Positions 53,009-61,211 of a DNA stretch of 64,000 bases are shown one piece after another. Source of the DNA: Candidatus Krumholzibacteriota bacterium (lineage in GTDB: Bacteria > Krumholzibacteriota > Krumholzibacteriia > JACNKJ01). The stretch is from the NCBI GenBank assembly GCA_016933175.1, contig JAFGBK010000052.1:1-64000 (forward strand), read 5' to 3'. How positions within the stretch are numbered: position 1 is the first letter of the stretch; each line of letters starts with the position of its first letter. Position numbers and translations under genes: made by a program. The notes below the pieces were generated by a model. The model searched no databases. It was not told the origin of the DNA and saw only the letters and a program-made list of their open reading frames with translations.

Positions 53009-53037
53009 CCAGTAAGACATGGGCCGTGGAAAGTCAA
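53009..53037 (-). promoter_or_regulatory. Candidate promoter for tRNA-Gly
   Basis: TTGACT, 17-base spacer, TACTGG (poor -10) on the minus strand. The -35 overlaps the glgA stop codon. Confidence 0.5.
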
Positions 53038-54578
53038 GCCCCCCGGGCGGCCGCGAGGTGCAGCTCCTCCAGCAGCGGCCGGGCCTGCTCGGGTCGGCCC
53101 TGCCGTCGCAGGCGGGCCACCTGGTAGAGCTTCTCGTAGGCGGCGGCCGAGGCGTCCCAGCTGAAGTCGAGGGCCATGGCCCGCCGCCTCAGGGCGGAGA
53201 AGGCGTCGCGCCGGCCGAAGAAGGCGATGGCCCGCCCCAGGGCCGCCAGCAGGGCCTCGGGCTCGTAGTCCGTGAAGCCGAAGCCCGTGCCCCGCGCGCC
53301 TTCCGCGTCCACCTCCGTCACCGTATCGGCCAGGCCGCCCGTGTAGCGTACCACGGGGATGGTGCCGTAGCGCAGGCTGTACATCTGGTTGAGACCGCAG
53401 GGCTCGTAGCGGCTGGGCATGAGGAAGAAGTCGGCGCCGGCCTCGATCTGGTGGGCCAGGGCGTTGTCGAAGGTGAGAAACACGGCGAGGCGAGCGGGCC
53501 AGCGCTCCGCGTACTCCGCGAAGGCGGCCTCCATCTCCTTCTCGCCCGTGCCCAGGACGACCATCTGCAGCGGGAGGCTCATGATCCGCTCCATGACGGG
53601 CGGCAGCAGGTCGAAGCCCTTCTGGCCCACCAGGCGCGAGATGATCCCCACCAGGGGCAGGCCGGGGCGGTACTCGAGTCCCGCCCGCGCCAGCAGGGCG
53701 ATCTTGTTGACCTCCTTGCCCGAGTCGGGGTCCCGGGCATCGTAGCCCACCTCGATGAGGGGATCGTGCTCCGGCGACCAGACCTCCGGGTCGATGCCGT
53801 TGAGGATGCCCACCAGGTCGCCGCCGCGCTGGCGCAGAACTCCTTCCAGCCCGCAGCCCAGCTCGGGATCCGTGATCTCCCGGGCGTAGCGCGGGCTCAC
53901 GGTGGTCACCAGGTCCGCGTGGTGGATCCCCGCCTTCATGAAGTTCACGCGGCCCCAGTACTCGAAGGGGCTTCCCGGCCGGAACTCCGCCCGGGAGATG
54001 CCGGCCAGGTCCAGGATCCCTGGCTCGTAGAGCCCCTGGTAGGCCAGATTGTGGATGCTGTAGATGGTGGCGCAGCCCTCCAGGGCCGGGCGGTGGCGCC
54101 AGAAGCGCTCTAGGAGGGCCGGGATCATGCCGGTGTGGTAGTCGTTGCAATGGACGATGTCGACGCCGATGTCCAGGCGGTCCAGGGACTCCAGCACCGC
54201 CAGGGAGAAGAAGAGGAAGCGTTCGCCGTCGTCGTCGTAGGCCAGGCCCGTCTCGGGATCCGTGTAGAGGCCGGGTCGGTCGAAGTAGCCCGGCGCGTCC
54301 ACGAAATAGACGCGCAGGTCCCCGCCGCCGGCCAGGCGCAGGAGCCGGAAGGAGGCGGCCGGCCGCCCGCCGAAGAAGGGCACGCGGGCCTCGAGGACCG
54401 GGTCCAGCGCCCGCGCCGGCGCGTCCACGGCGGCGTACAACGGCAGGAACAGGCTGGGCTGATGCCCGTGCGCGGCGAGAGCGCGGGGCAGGGCGCCGGC
54501 GACGTCGGCCAGGCCGCCCGCCTTGGCCCAGGGCACGGCCTCGGCGGCGATGAAGGCCGGTCGGACAGGAGCGCTCAC
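53034..54578 (-). CDS. glgA: Glycogen synthase (ADP-glucose type)
   Basis: A 514-residue GT5 glycogen synthase. N-terminal AFIAAEAVPWAKAGGLADVAGALP carries the K-x-G-G-L donor-binding motif. VHCNDYHTGMIPALL, TIYSIHNLAYQG and LVGIISRLVGQKGFDLL follow. ADFFLMPSRYEPCGLNQMYSLRYGTIPVVRYTGGLADTV is the C-terminal site. GTG 54578 overlaps the galT stop as GTGA, which overrides the longer track start. Makes alpha-1,4-glucan; the GH57 enzyme at 11.8 kb is a plausible partner. Confidence 0.92.
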   Translation of the reverse strand: MSAPVRPAFIAAEAVPWAKAGGLADVAGALPRALAAHGHQPSLFLPLYAAVDAPARALDPVLEARVPFFGGRPAASFRLLRLAGGGDLRVYFVDAPGYFDRPGLYTDPETGLAYDDDGERFLFFSLAVLESLDRLDIGVDIVHCNDYHTGMIPALLERFWRHRPALEGCATIYSIHNLAYQGLYEPGILDLAGISRAEFRPGSPFEYWGRVNFMKAGIHHADLVTTVSPRYAREITDPELGCGLEGVLRQRGGDLVGILNGIDPEVWSPEHDPLIEVGYDARDPDSGKEVNKIALLARAGLEYRPGLPLVGIISRLVGQKGFDLLPPVMERIMSLPLQMVVLGTGEKEMEAAFAEYAERWPARLAVFLTFDNALAHQIEAGADFFLMPSRYEPCGLNQMYSLRYGTIPVVRYTGGLADTVTEVDAEGARGTGFGFTDYEPEALLAALGRAIAFFGRRDAFSALRRRAMALDFSWDASAAAYEKLYQVARLRRQGRPEQARPLLEELHLAAARGA

Positions 54579-55594
54579 GGCGGCTCCGTCGGAACGGGAT
54601 CCAGGCGCAGCTCGCGCAGGTACTCGGCGGCTTCCTCGGGCGGCGTCGGGTTGATATAGAAGCCGCTGCCCCACTCGAAGCCCGCCACCTTGGTCACCTT
54701 GGGCATGATCTCGATGTGCCAGTGGAAGTACCAATCGCGGCGGTCGTTCACGGGCGCCGTGTGGATGGCGTAGTTGTAGGCCGGACCGTCGAGGGCCACG
54801 TCCAGCTTGCGCAGGACGGTGCTCAGGATCGCGGCGAAGTGGCGGCGCTGCTCGGCGTCGATGCCCGCGAAGTGGGACGCATGGCTCTTGGGCAGGATCC
54901 AGGTCTCGAAGGGGAAGCGCGCGGCGAAGGGCGCCAGAGCCGCGAAGTGGGGATTCTCCGCCACCACGCGGCGCCCGTCCCAGAGTTCCTGGTCGAGGAT
55001 GTCGCAGAAGATGCAGCGCTCCTTGGCCTGGAAGTGCCGCGCGGTGCCGTCCAGCTCCTCGATGACGCGCTTGGGCACGATGGGCGTCGCGATGAGCTGG
55101 GTGTGCGAGTGCTCGAGGCTCGCGCCAGCCTCCTCGCCCTGGTTCTTGAACAGGAGCAGGTAGCGGAAGCGCTGATCCTGCTGGAGGTCGTTGAGGCGGC
55201 TCTGGTAGGCGAGAAGCAGCTCGTCGAGTTCGCCCACGGAGAAGTCGGACAGGGTGCGGTCGTGGCGCGGGGTCTCGATGATGACCTCGTGGGCGCCGAT
55301 GCCGTTCATCATGTCGTAGAGGCCCACGCCCTTCGGCCGCAGGGGCCCCTCCACCACCAGGGCCGGGAACTTGTTGGGGACGACGCGGACGCGCCAGCCG
55401 GGGCTGTTGGGCTTGCCGCCGTCGCGGAAGGCGAGGATCTCCGGCGGCGTCTTGTCCTCGTTCCCCTCGCAGAAGGGACACAAGCCGCTGCGGGGCGTGG
55501 CTTCCCGCCGCCCGAAGTCCAGGGGGCGTTTTCCGCGCTCGGTGGAAATGACCACCCAGCGCCCGATGACGGGATCCTTGCGTAGCTCGGGCAT
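54575..55594 (-). CDS. galT: Galactose-1-phosphate uridylyltransferase (GalT)
   Basis: A 339-residue HIT-superfamily enzyme that exchanges UMP between UDP-glucose and galactose-1-phosphate, or a related nucleotidyl transfer. Opening ELRKDPVIGRWVVISTERGKRP and the zinc motif LCPFCEGNE are typical, with a second CxxC (CIFCDI). The catalytic region reads LEHSHTQLIATPIVPKR, with the H-x-H-x-Q nucleophile His. WYFHWHIEIMPKVTKVAGFEWGSGFYINPTPPEEAAEYLR is the C-terminal block. Coupled to glgA by GTGA. No galK or galM is present. Confidence 0.88.
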   Translation of the reverse strand: MPELRKDPVIGRWVVISTERGKRPLDFGRREATPRSGLCPFCEGNEDKTPPEILAFRDGGKPNSPGWRVRVVPNKFPALVVEGPLRPKGVGLYDMMNGIGAHEVIIETPRHDRTLSDFSVGELDELLLAYQSRLNDLQQDQRFRYLLLFKNQGEEAGASLEHSHTQLIATPIVPKRVIEELDGTARHFQAKERCIFCDILDQELWDGRRVVAENPHFAALAPFAARFPFETWILPKSHASHFAGIDAEQRRHFAAILSTVLRKLDVALDGPAYNYAIHTAPVNDRRDWYFHWHIEIMPKVTKVAGFEWGSGFYINPTPPEEAAEYLRELRLDPVPTEPP

Positions 55595-55619
55595 GCCCTC
55601 GCGATGTCTCCGGTGACGG

Positions 55620-56144
55620 CTAGTACTCGAAGATCCAGGCGTCCTCGTAACCCAGCGCGACCACGTCGCGCCTCAGGTCGACCGCGTCCTCGCGATCGAC
55701 GAAGCCCCCCACCAGGACCTTGTAGTAGGGCTCCACGTACTCGACGCGGACGCGCTCATCAAGACGCGCGGCGGCGGCGCGGGCCGTCTCCTCGGCGCTG
55801 GCGCGGGTGCTGCCGGCGAAGATCTGCACCCAGTAGAGCGGGCCGTCGATCTCGGCGGCAGGCGGCGCGGTCTGCACCGGCGCCGGCGTCGTCGTCGCGG
55901 GGGCGGGTTCGGCTTCCTCCTCGATGACGGGCAGGTCGGCCTCGGCCGGCGCCGTCTCGGCGGCGGCAGCCTCGTCCGCCAGCGGCGGCGCCTCCTCGAT
56001 CAGGAAGTCGTAGCTCAAGGTATCGGGCGCCGCCTCGACGGCCGCCTCGGGCTCGAGCCAGGGATCGTTCCGCACCGGTTCCTTGGGGCTGCAGCCGACC
56101 AGCAGGGAGAGTGCGAGCAGGATCAGGAGCGCGCGCTTCGTCAT
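55620..56144 (-). CDS. SPOR-domain lipoprotein
   Basis: A 174-residue protein. Lipoprotein signal (ALLILLALSLLVGC, Cys after Gly), then an Ala/Glu/Pro/Thr-rich linker, low complexity and probably spanning the periplasm. A C-terminal SPOR domain is about 100-174 (LYWVQIFAGSTRASAEETARAAAARLDERVRVEYVEPYYKVLVGGFVDREDAVDLRRDV). SPOR domains bind denuded septal peptidoglycan. Unusually, it lies among polysaccharide genes, 60 bases after a glycosyltransferase. ATG 56144 follows AGGGAG; the track start is longer. Confidence 0.82.
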   Translation of the reverse strand: MTKRALLILLALSLLVGCSPKEPVRNDPWLEPEAAVEAAPDTLSYDFLIEEAPPLADEAAAAETAPAEADLPVIEEEAEPAPATTTPAPVQTAPPAAEIDGPLYWVQIFAGSTRASAEETARAAAARLDERVRVEYVEPYYKVLVGGFVDREDAVDLRRDVVALGYEDAWIFEY

Positions 56145-56204
56145 CTTCGACTCCCTTCGCCAAAGCGGCGGCAGGATAGCAGGCGGCGCCCCATCCGGCA
56201 ACAG

Positions 56205-57458
56205 TTAAGGACGGGCACCCAGGCGCGCGTAGAGGGTGAGGGTCTCGGCGAGGATGCGGTCGGGATGGAAGCGGCGCCGTGCCTCGGCGTGGGCCCTCTC
56301 GCCGCGCCGTCGGCGCTCCTGTGGCGCGCCGGCCCAGTCGTCCAGGCAGGCGGCCAGGGCGTCCGCGTCACCGGCGTCGAAGAGCCAACCCGTCTCGCCC
56401 TCGGCGACCAGCTCCGGCGTGCCGCCCAGGCGGCTGGCGAGCACCGGCCGTCCCAGCGCCAGGGACTCCAGCACGGACAGGGGCGCGTTCTCGTACCACT
56501 CGCTGGGCAGGACGGTGGCGTCGGCCGCGGCCAGCAGAGCCGGGATCTCGTCGCGAGGCCGGCGTCCCAGGAAGCGCACCCGATCGCCGAGGGCCAGCTC
56601 GCCGGCCAGGCGGCGCAGGGGCCCCTCCTCGGGACCGTCGCCCACCAGGGCGAGGCGCAGGGGACGGCGGGCGCGGGACACGGCGGTCAGCAGCGTGGCC
56701 AGCCCCTTCTCGTAGCTGAGCCGCCCCACCCAGAGCAGCTCCGGCGCCTCTCTGGCGGGCGGCGGCGCGTAGGCCCGGGCCAGGGTGGCCGCGTCCAGGG
56801 GCAGCGCGTTGGCCAGGTGGACGATGCGGCCGGGATCAAGGCCGGTGGCGACCAGCTTGCCCCGCAGGAAGCGGCTCGGCGCGGTGAACAGGGTCACGCC
56901 GCGCTCGTAGCTGCGCAGGGCGCGGTGGAGAAGGGCCTCGCTGAAGAGGACGGCGCTCTCGGCCAGGCTGCCGCCCTTGCAGCGGTGGCGGAGCAGAGGC
57001 AGGGGCAGGCGGCCCAGGCACTCCTCGCAGACGCCCCCGTCGCGGAGGAAGGTGTAGACGGGGCAGGCCAGCTTGTAGTCGTGCAGGGTCAGCAGTACGG
57101 GGACCTTCCGCGCCCGCGCCGGCGCCAGGATGGCCGGCGTGAGCTGGTGGTAGATGTTGTGCGCATGGATCAAGTCGGGCCGCCAGCGGTCCAGGAGGCG
57201 CGCCATGCCGCGCCGGGCGCGCAGTCCGTAGATGGTGCGCAGGGCCTCGGTGGCCTTGCGGGCCGCGCTGCGCCGGGCGTGGTAGTCCACGGCCGGCGGG
57301 AAGCAGTCGTCGTCCGGGCCGGTCGGGTTGCGCGGGTCCTGCATGCCGAACAGGCGCACCTCGTGGCCCGCCGCGCCCAGCTGTTCGGCCAGGCCCAGGC
57401 AGACGATCTCCGCGCCTCCCTTGGGATAGAGGAACTTGTTCACCTGGAGCACGCGCAT
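56205..57458 (-). CDS. GT4-family glycosyltransferase
   Basis: A 417-residue GT-B retaining transferase. Opens RVLQVNKFLYPKGGAEIVCLGLAEQLGAAGHEVRLF; LIHAHNIYHQLTPAIL and LTLHDYKLACPVYTFLRDGGVCEECLG (with clustered Cys) follow. The donor half has LLWVGRLSYEKGLATLLTA and VLPSEWYENAPLSVLESLALGRPVLASRLGGTPELV, with the E-x7-E motif. Overlaps the upstream glycosyltransferase stop by one base (TGATG). Expected to be cytoplasmic and to build repeat units on a lipid carrier. Confidence 0.88.
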   Translation of the reverse strand: MRVLQVNKFLYPKGGAEIVCLGLAEQLGAAGHEVRLFGMQDPRNPTGPDDDCFPPAVDYHARRSAARKATEALRTIYGLRARRGMARLLDRWRPDLIHAHNIYHQLTPAILAPARARKVPVLLTLHDYKLACPVYTFLRDGGVCEECLGRLPLPLLRHRCKGGSLAESAVLFSEALLHRALRSYERGVTLFTAPSRFLRGKLVATGLDPGRIVHLANALPLDAATLARAYAPPPAREAPELLWVGRLSYEKGLATLLTAVSRARRPLRLALVGDGPEEGPLRRLAGELALGDRVRFLGRRPRDEIPALLAAADATVLPSEWYENAPLSVLESLALGRPVLASRLGGTPELVAEGETGWLFDAGDADALAACLDDWAGAPQERRRRGERAHAEARRRFHPDRILAETLTLYARLGARP

Positions 57459-58540
57459 CAGGGCGCCCCCAGATGGGAGGCCAGCCGCGCATAGCGTTCC
57501 GCAAAGCGCGCGGGATGGTGCTCCGCGGCGACGGCCCTCGCCTTGGCGTCCCGCTGCACCGCCGCGGGCGGAGCGGCGAGGAAGGCGTCCACCTGATCGA
57601 CCCAGCCCGCGGGGTCCTCGCCGCCCAGGAGCAGACCACAGCCCGCCAGCAGGGCGGGCAGGGCGCCCCGGGGCGGCGCCGCCACGGGCACGCCGGCCGC
57701 GAGCGCCTCCAGGACGCTCAGGGGCAGCGCCTCCTCGGCGCTGGTGAGGATGAACAGGTCCATGCGCGCCAGCAGCGCCGGCACGTCGTCGCGCCTGCCC
57801 CAGAAGCGCACGCGGTCCGCGATGCCCAGATCCTCTGCCCGGCGGCGGAGAGCGGCCTCCTCGGGCCCGGCCCCCACCAGCCAGAGCTCGATCTCGCGGC
57901 GTCCCGCCAGGCGCGCGGCCAGGTCCAGCAGCAGATCCTGGCGTTTCTCCGGCCGCAGGGCGGCCACCGTGCCGAGGATGATGGGCCCGCCGTCTTCCCG
58001 CCGCGGACCGGGGCGGAGCCGCTCCCCGTCCACCGGGTTGGGCACCCTGACCCAGAAGCCCGGAGAGAGCCCCTCGCGGCGGCGCAAGCCATCCTCCTGC
58101 CAGGAGCCGAGGGTGACCAGGTTGGGAGAGAGACCCAGGAGGAGGCGATTGTAGGCCCGGAACGCCCGCAAGCCTCCCTGGGCGGAGCTGTGGACGGGCG
58201 ACAGCACGGGCAGGAAGCCGGCCAGGGCGGCGGCCAGGCGCCCCCAGAAGAGGCAGTCGTGGTGATCCTGAACGTAGAGCAGAGCGGCTCCGTCCCGGCG
58301 CAGGGCGACCAGGACGGCAAGCAGGGCGCGCGGGTGGCGCGTGCTGCCCAGACCGAGGGCCCGCGTGGGAATCCCCGCCTTCGCCAGCTCGCCGCCCACC
58401 GGTCCCGGTTCCTTGAGCAGCAGGAGGGACAGGGGCGTGCCCCGGTCCCTCAGCGCGAGCAGCAGCTGGGCCAGGACCCGCTCGCCGCCCCCCACCCGCA
58501 GGGTCGAGGCCAGGACCAGGATGCCGCCCGCCTCGCCCAT
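57458..58540 (-). CDS. GT4-family glycosyltransferase
   Basis: A 360-residue GT-B retaining transferase: ILVLASTLRVGGGERVLAQLLLAL at the start, LLYVQDHHDCLFWGRL, and donor half IILGTVAALRPEKRQDLLLDLAARL and FILTSAEEALPLSVLEALAAGVPVAAPPRGALPALL with the E-x7-E motif. Starts four bases after the WbpD-like stop. Same operon as the other surface polysaccharide genes. Confidence 0.87.
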   Translation of the reverse strand: MGEAGGILVLASTLRVGGGERVLAQLLLALRDRGTPLSLLLLKEPGPVGGELAKAGIPTRALGLGSTRHPRALLAVLVALRRDGAALLYVQDHHDCLFWGRLAAALAGFLPVLSPVHSSAQGGLRAFRAYNRLLLGLSPNLVTLGSWQEDGLRRREGLSPGFWVRVPNPVDGERLRPGPRREDGGPIILGTVAALRPEKRQDLLLDLAARLAGRREIELWLVGAGPEEAALRRRAEDLGIADRVRFWGRRDDVPALLARMDLFILTSAEEALPLSVLEALAAGVPVAAPPRGALPALLAGCGLLLGGEDPAGWVDQVDAFLAAPPAAVQRDAKARAVAAEHHPARFAERYARLASHLGAP

Positions 58541-58544
58541 GGCC

Positions 58545-59189
58545 TCAGGCCGGCGGCTCGTAGGGCCGCTGCCGCAAGTCGACGACGCAGTCGATGTCGT
58601 AGATGGAACCGTGCACGCGCGCGGGATTGCCGTAGGCCACCGTCGCGGGCGGTATGTCCCGTGTCACGACGGCGCCGCTGCCGATCAGCGCCCGGGCGCC
58701 GATGCGTACCATGGGCACGATGGTGACGTTGACGCCGATCTGGGCGCCCGCCTCGATGATCGGGCCCTTCATGCACTCGCCGGACTGGGGGCAGCCGGGG
58801 TGCGGGTCGTTGGCGATGGTGACGCCGGGCGCCAGGAATGCGCCGTCGCCGATCTCCGTGAACTGGGCCACGTAGCAGTTGGCGTGGATCTTCACGTCGT
58901 CGCCGATGACGCAGCCGTAGTCGATGACGGTGTTGTTCCAGACCGCGAAGCGGTCGCCGATGCGGTTCTCCTCGCGGATGACCACGTTGTGCCCGGTTTC
59001 CAGGCGCTCGCCGATGGTGGTGCCCTGGTAGATGACGGTACCCGAGCGCAGGTGGGCGCCGGGCGCGATGCGAAGCTCGAGGGCGACGTTCCGCCTGCCC
59101 GTCAGGTAGCCGAGCAGGACGTCAGGATCGACGTGGCGGGGATCGCCCAGGATCACGTGCGCGGGCAGGGAGAAACTCACGTCAGCCAC
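58545..59189 (-). CDS. wbpD: Hexapeptide-repeat acyltransferase (WbpD-like)
   Basis: A 214-residue left-handed beta-helix enzyme; its hexapeptide repeats (IAPGAHLRSGTVIYQGTTIGERLETGHNVVIREENRIGDRF and IIEAGAQIGVNVTIVPMVRIGARALIGSGAVVTRDIPPATVAYGNPAR) mark acetyl-CoA-dependent N-acetyltransferases. Context after a WbpB-like oxidoreductase suggests acetylation at C3 of a 2-acetamido-3-amino uronic acid. The GTG at 59189 has AGGAGG six bases upstream; the track start is rejected. Confidence 0.82.
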   Translation of the reverse strand: MADVSFSLPAHVILGDPRHVDPDVLLGYLTGRRNVALELRIAPGAHLRSGTVIYQGTTIGERLETGHNVVIREENRIGDRFAVWNNTVIDYGCVIGDDVKIHANCYVAQFTEIGDGAFLAPGVTIANDPHPGCPQSGECMKGPIIEAGAQIGVNVTIVPMVRIGARALIGSGAVVTRDIPPATVAYGNPARVHGSIYDIDCVVDLRQRPYEPPA

Positions 59190-59199
59190 GGGCCGCCTC

Positions 59200-60219
59200 C
59201 TAGAGACCGTAATCGATGGCGGTTTCGCCGCCGCTGTCCCCCATGGAGCGGCAGGCGTGCTCCAGGGCGACGACCACCTGGTGGCCGTGCAGGAAGCTCG
59301 AGCGGCAGGGGGTGCCCTTGCGGATGCAGTCCAGGAAATGCGCCGTCTCCGCCTTGAGCGGCTCGCCGTCGGCCAGCTTGGGGATGCTGATGTCGCCGAA
59401 GCGGTAGGCGAGGTGGAATTCGCCGAAGGTGTCGTAGTGGCGGTGCACGTCGACGCCCTTGTCGTAGACGCGGATCTTCTCCAGCGTCGACACGTCGTCA
59501 TAGACCAGCATCTTCTTGGAGCCGACGACGGTGGTCTTGCGGATCTTGTTGGGATCCAGCCAGCTGACGTGCACGTGGGCCAGCTTGCCCTTGGGATAGC
59601 GGAAGGTCAGGAAGGCCACGTCCTCGATCTCGGGCTGGATGTAGTCGTGGCCCACCGCGTTGACGCGGTCCGGCACCGAGCCGAAGATGAAGTTGAAGAT
59701 CGAGATGTCGTGGGGCGCCAGGTCCCAGACGACGTTGATGTCGTCCTGGAAGAGGCCCAGGTTGACCCGGATGGTGCTGATGTACTGAACCTCGCCCAGC
59801 TCGCCGGCGTCGACCAGCTCCTTGATCTTCATTACGGCCGGCGAGTAGAGGAAGGTGTGCCCCACCATCCCCACCAGGCCCTTGGCCTCGGCCAGCTTGA
59901 CCAGCTCCAGGCTCTCAGCCGCGTTGTGCGTCAGGGGCTTCTCGAGAAACACGTGCTTGCCGGCCTCCAGGGCCTCCTTGGCCAGCTTGTAGTGCGTCGT
60001 CACGGGGGTCGAGATGACGATGGCGTCCAGGCCGGGATCCTCGATCAGCTCCCGGTGGTCCTGGGTCGTCTCCAGGGCGGGGAAGAGCGTCTCCATGTGC
60101 TGGAGTCTCTCGCGCGACAGGTCGGCGACCTTGGTCACTCGCGTGTCCGGCTGACTGTAGAAGTTGCGGACGAGGTTGGGCCCCCAGTAACCGCAGCCGA
60201 TGACTCCCAAGGTCAGCAT
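59200..60219 (-). CDS. wbpB: Gfo/Idh/MocA-family oxidoreductase (WbpB-like)
   Basis: A 339-residue NAD-dependent sugar dehydrogenase. N-terminal LGVIGCGYWGPNLVRNFYS binds NAD; AIVISTPVTTHYKLAKEALEAGKHVFLEKPLT carries the EKP motif with the catalytic Lys. VWDLAPHDISIFNFIF is the H-containing substrate loop. Position before a WbpD-like acyltransferase suggests 3-oxidation of UDP-GlcNAc uronic acid as in WbpB. AGGAGG before the ATG. Has its own promoter in the gap upstream. Confidence 0.85.
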   Translation of the reverse strand: MLTLGVIGCGYWGPNLVRNFYSQPDTRVTKVADLSRERLQHMETLFPALETTQDHRELIEDPGLDAIVISTPVTTHYKLAKEALEAGKHVFLEKPLTHNAAESLELVKLAEAKGLVGMVGHTFLYSPAVMKIKELVDAGELGEVQYISTIRVNLGLFQDDINVVWDLAPHDISIFNFIFGSVPDRVNAVGHDYIQPEIEDVAFLTFRYPKGKLAHVHVSWLDPNKIRKTTVVGSKKMLVYDDVSTLEKIRVYDKGVDVHRHYDTFGEFHLAYRFGDISIPKLADGEPLKAETAHFLDCIRKGTPCRSSFLHGHQVVVALEHACRSMGDSGGETAIDYGL

Positions 60220-60261
60220 CGCTTCCTCCTAAGGCCAGAAAAACAGAGAGCGTACCGCTCC

Positions 60262-60290
60262 TATGTAGGGGGGGCGTGCCCCGCTGTCAA
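60262..60290 (-). promoter_or_regulatory. Promoter for the wbpB-like gene
   Basis: Perfect TTGACA, 17-base spacer, TACATA on the minus strand. The spacer is largely the palindrome GGGGCACGCCCC. The predicted start gives a leader of about 35 bases. Confidence 0.6.
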
Positions 60291-60304
60291 CCGAAAGTCG
60301 GCGC

Positions 60305-61033
60305 CTAGTAGCCTCCAACTCCGAAGAGGACCACGGGTACGGTTCGCAGGAGGATCTTGAGATCCAGCAGGAAGGACCAGTGCTCCAGGTAGTGGATGTC
60401 CAGCATGACCATCTCGTCGAAGGGGACGCGGCTGCGCCCGCTCACCTGCCAGAGGCCCGTGATGCCGGGCTTGGCCAGGAGCCGCTGCTTGTGCCACTCC
60501 TGGTAGTGATCGAGCTCGTACTCGATGGGCGGCCGCGGGCCCACGAGGCTCATGTCCCCCTTCAGGACGTTGAACAGCTGCGGCAGCTCGTCCAGGCTGC
60601 TGCGCCGCAGGAAGCCGCCCACGCGTGTGATGCGCGGGTCGTTGGTCATCTTGAATGTCGAGCCGCTGCCCTGAAGCCCCCATCCGTTGATGAGTCGCGC
60701 GGAGTACTGGCGGTGGATGGAGTCGTCGTTCCGGTGATGCATGGTCCGGAACTTGTAGAATTTGATGATCCGCCCGTGCTGGCCCAGGCGTCGCTGGGTG
60801 AAGATCACGGGACCGGGCGAGGTGATGGCCACGGCGATGGCGACGACGAGGAAGACGGGCGACAGGAACGCGATGGCGACGGCAGCGGTCACCGCGTCGA
60901 ACACGCGCTTGCGCAAGGCGCCTGCCTCGTAGATCTGATGATTGGGGTGGGGAGGTACCAGGGTCAGTCGGGGCCGCGTGGAAATCCGATACCCCTCCGC
61001 CGCGGAGCTGGCCAGGATCGAGGTCTTTTTCAA
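60305..61033 (-). CDS. Polyprenyl-phosphate sugar-1-phosphate transferase (WcaJ/WbaP-like)
   Basis: A 242-residue initiating transferase of the bacterial sugar transferase family. One hydrophobic helix ([37 protein letters not shown]) leads into the catalytic core: [47 protein letters not shown], and [25 protein letters not shown]. It loads the first sugar on undecaprenyl phosphate. The start is TTG 61033 with GAGGAG seven bases upstream; the track TTG is 36 codons earlier. Confidence 0.88.
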   Translation of the reverse strand: MKKTSILASSAAEGYRISTRPRLTLVPPHPNHQIYEAGALRKRVFDAVTAAVAIAFLSPVFLVVAIAVAITSPGPVIFTQRRLGQHGRIIKFYKFRTMHHRNDDSIHRQYSARLINGWGLQGSGSTFKMTNDPRITRVGGFLRRSSLDELPQLFNVLKGDMSLVGPRPPIEYELDHYQEWHKQRLLAKPGITGLWQVSGRSRVPFDEMVMLDIHYLEHWSFLLDLKILLRTVPVVLFGVGGY

Positions 61034-61142
61034 GCTCGAACTCCTCGATGATGTGCTGAGATGTGATTCAAGCCTGACTAGAGCTTTAACAAGCGATCGA
61101 TACGGCCTCCTCGCGGCTCCATTGTCATACGAGTGTTCCAAC

Positions 61143-61158
61143 TCGCGACCATTCGCGA
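61143..61158. promoter_or_regulatory. Paired TCGCGA palindromes at the sugar-transferase start site
   Basis: TCGCGA-CCAT-TCGCGA: two six-base palindromes spaced by four bases, directly beside the predicted start of the sugar-transferase transcript. Candidate operator. Confidence 0.4.
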
Positions 61159-61166
61159 TTATATCA
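61158..61166 (-). promoter_or_regulatory. Extended -10 promoter for the sugar transferase
   Basis: TGATATAAT on the minus strand: perfect TATAAT with the extended TGn. The -35 region is weak. Predicted leader of about 118 bases to the TTG start. Confidence 0.7.
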
Positions 61167-61211
61167 CAGGGTCGTCCGGGAAAACTAGTGGAAACAGGGC
61201 GCTTTTCGGTG

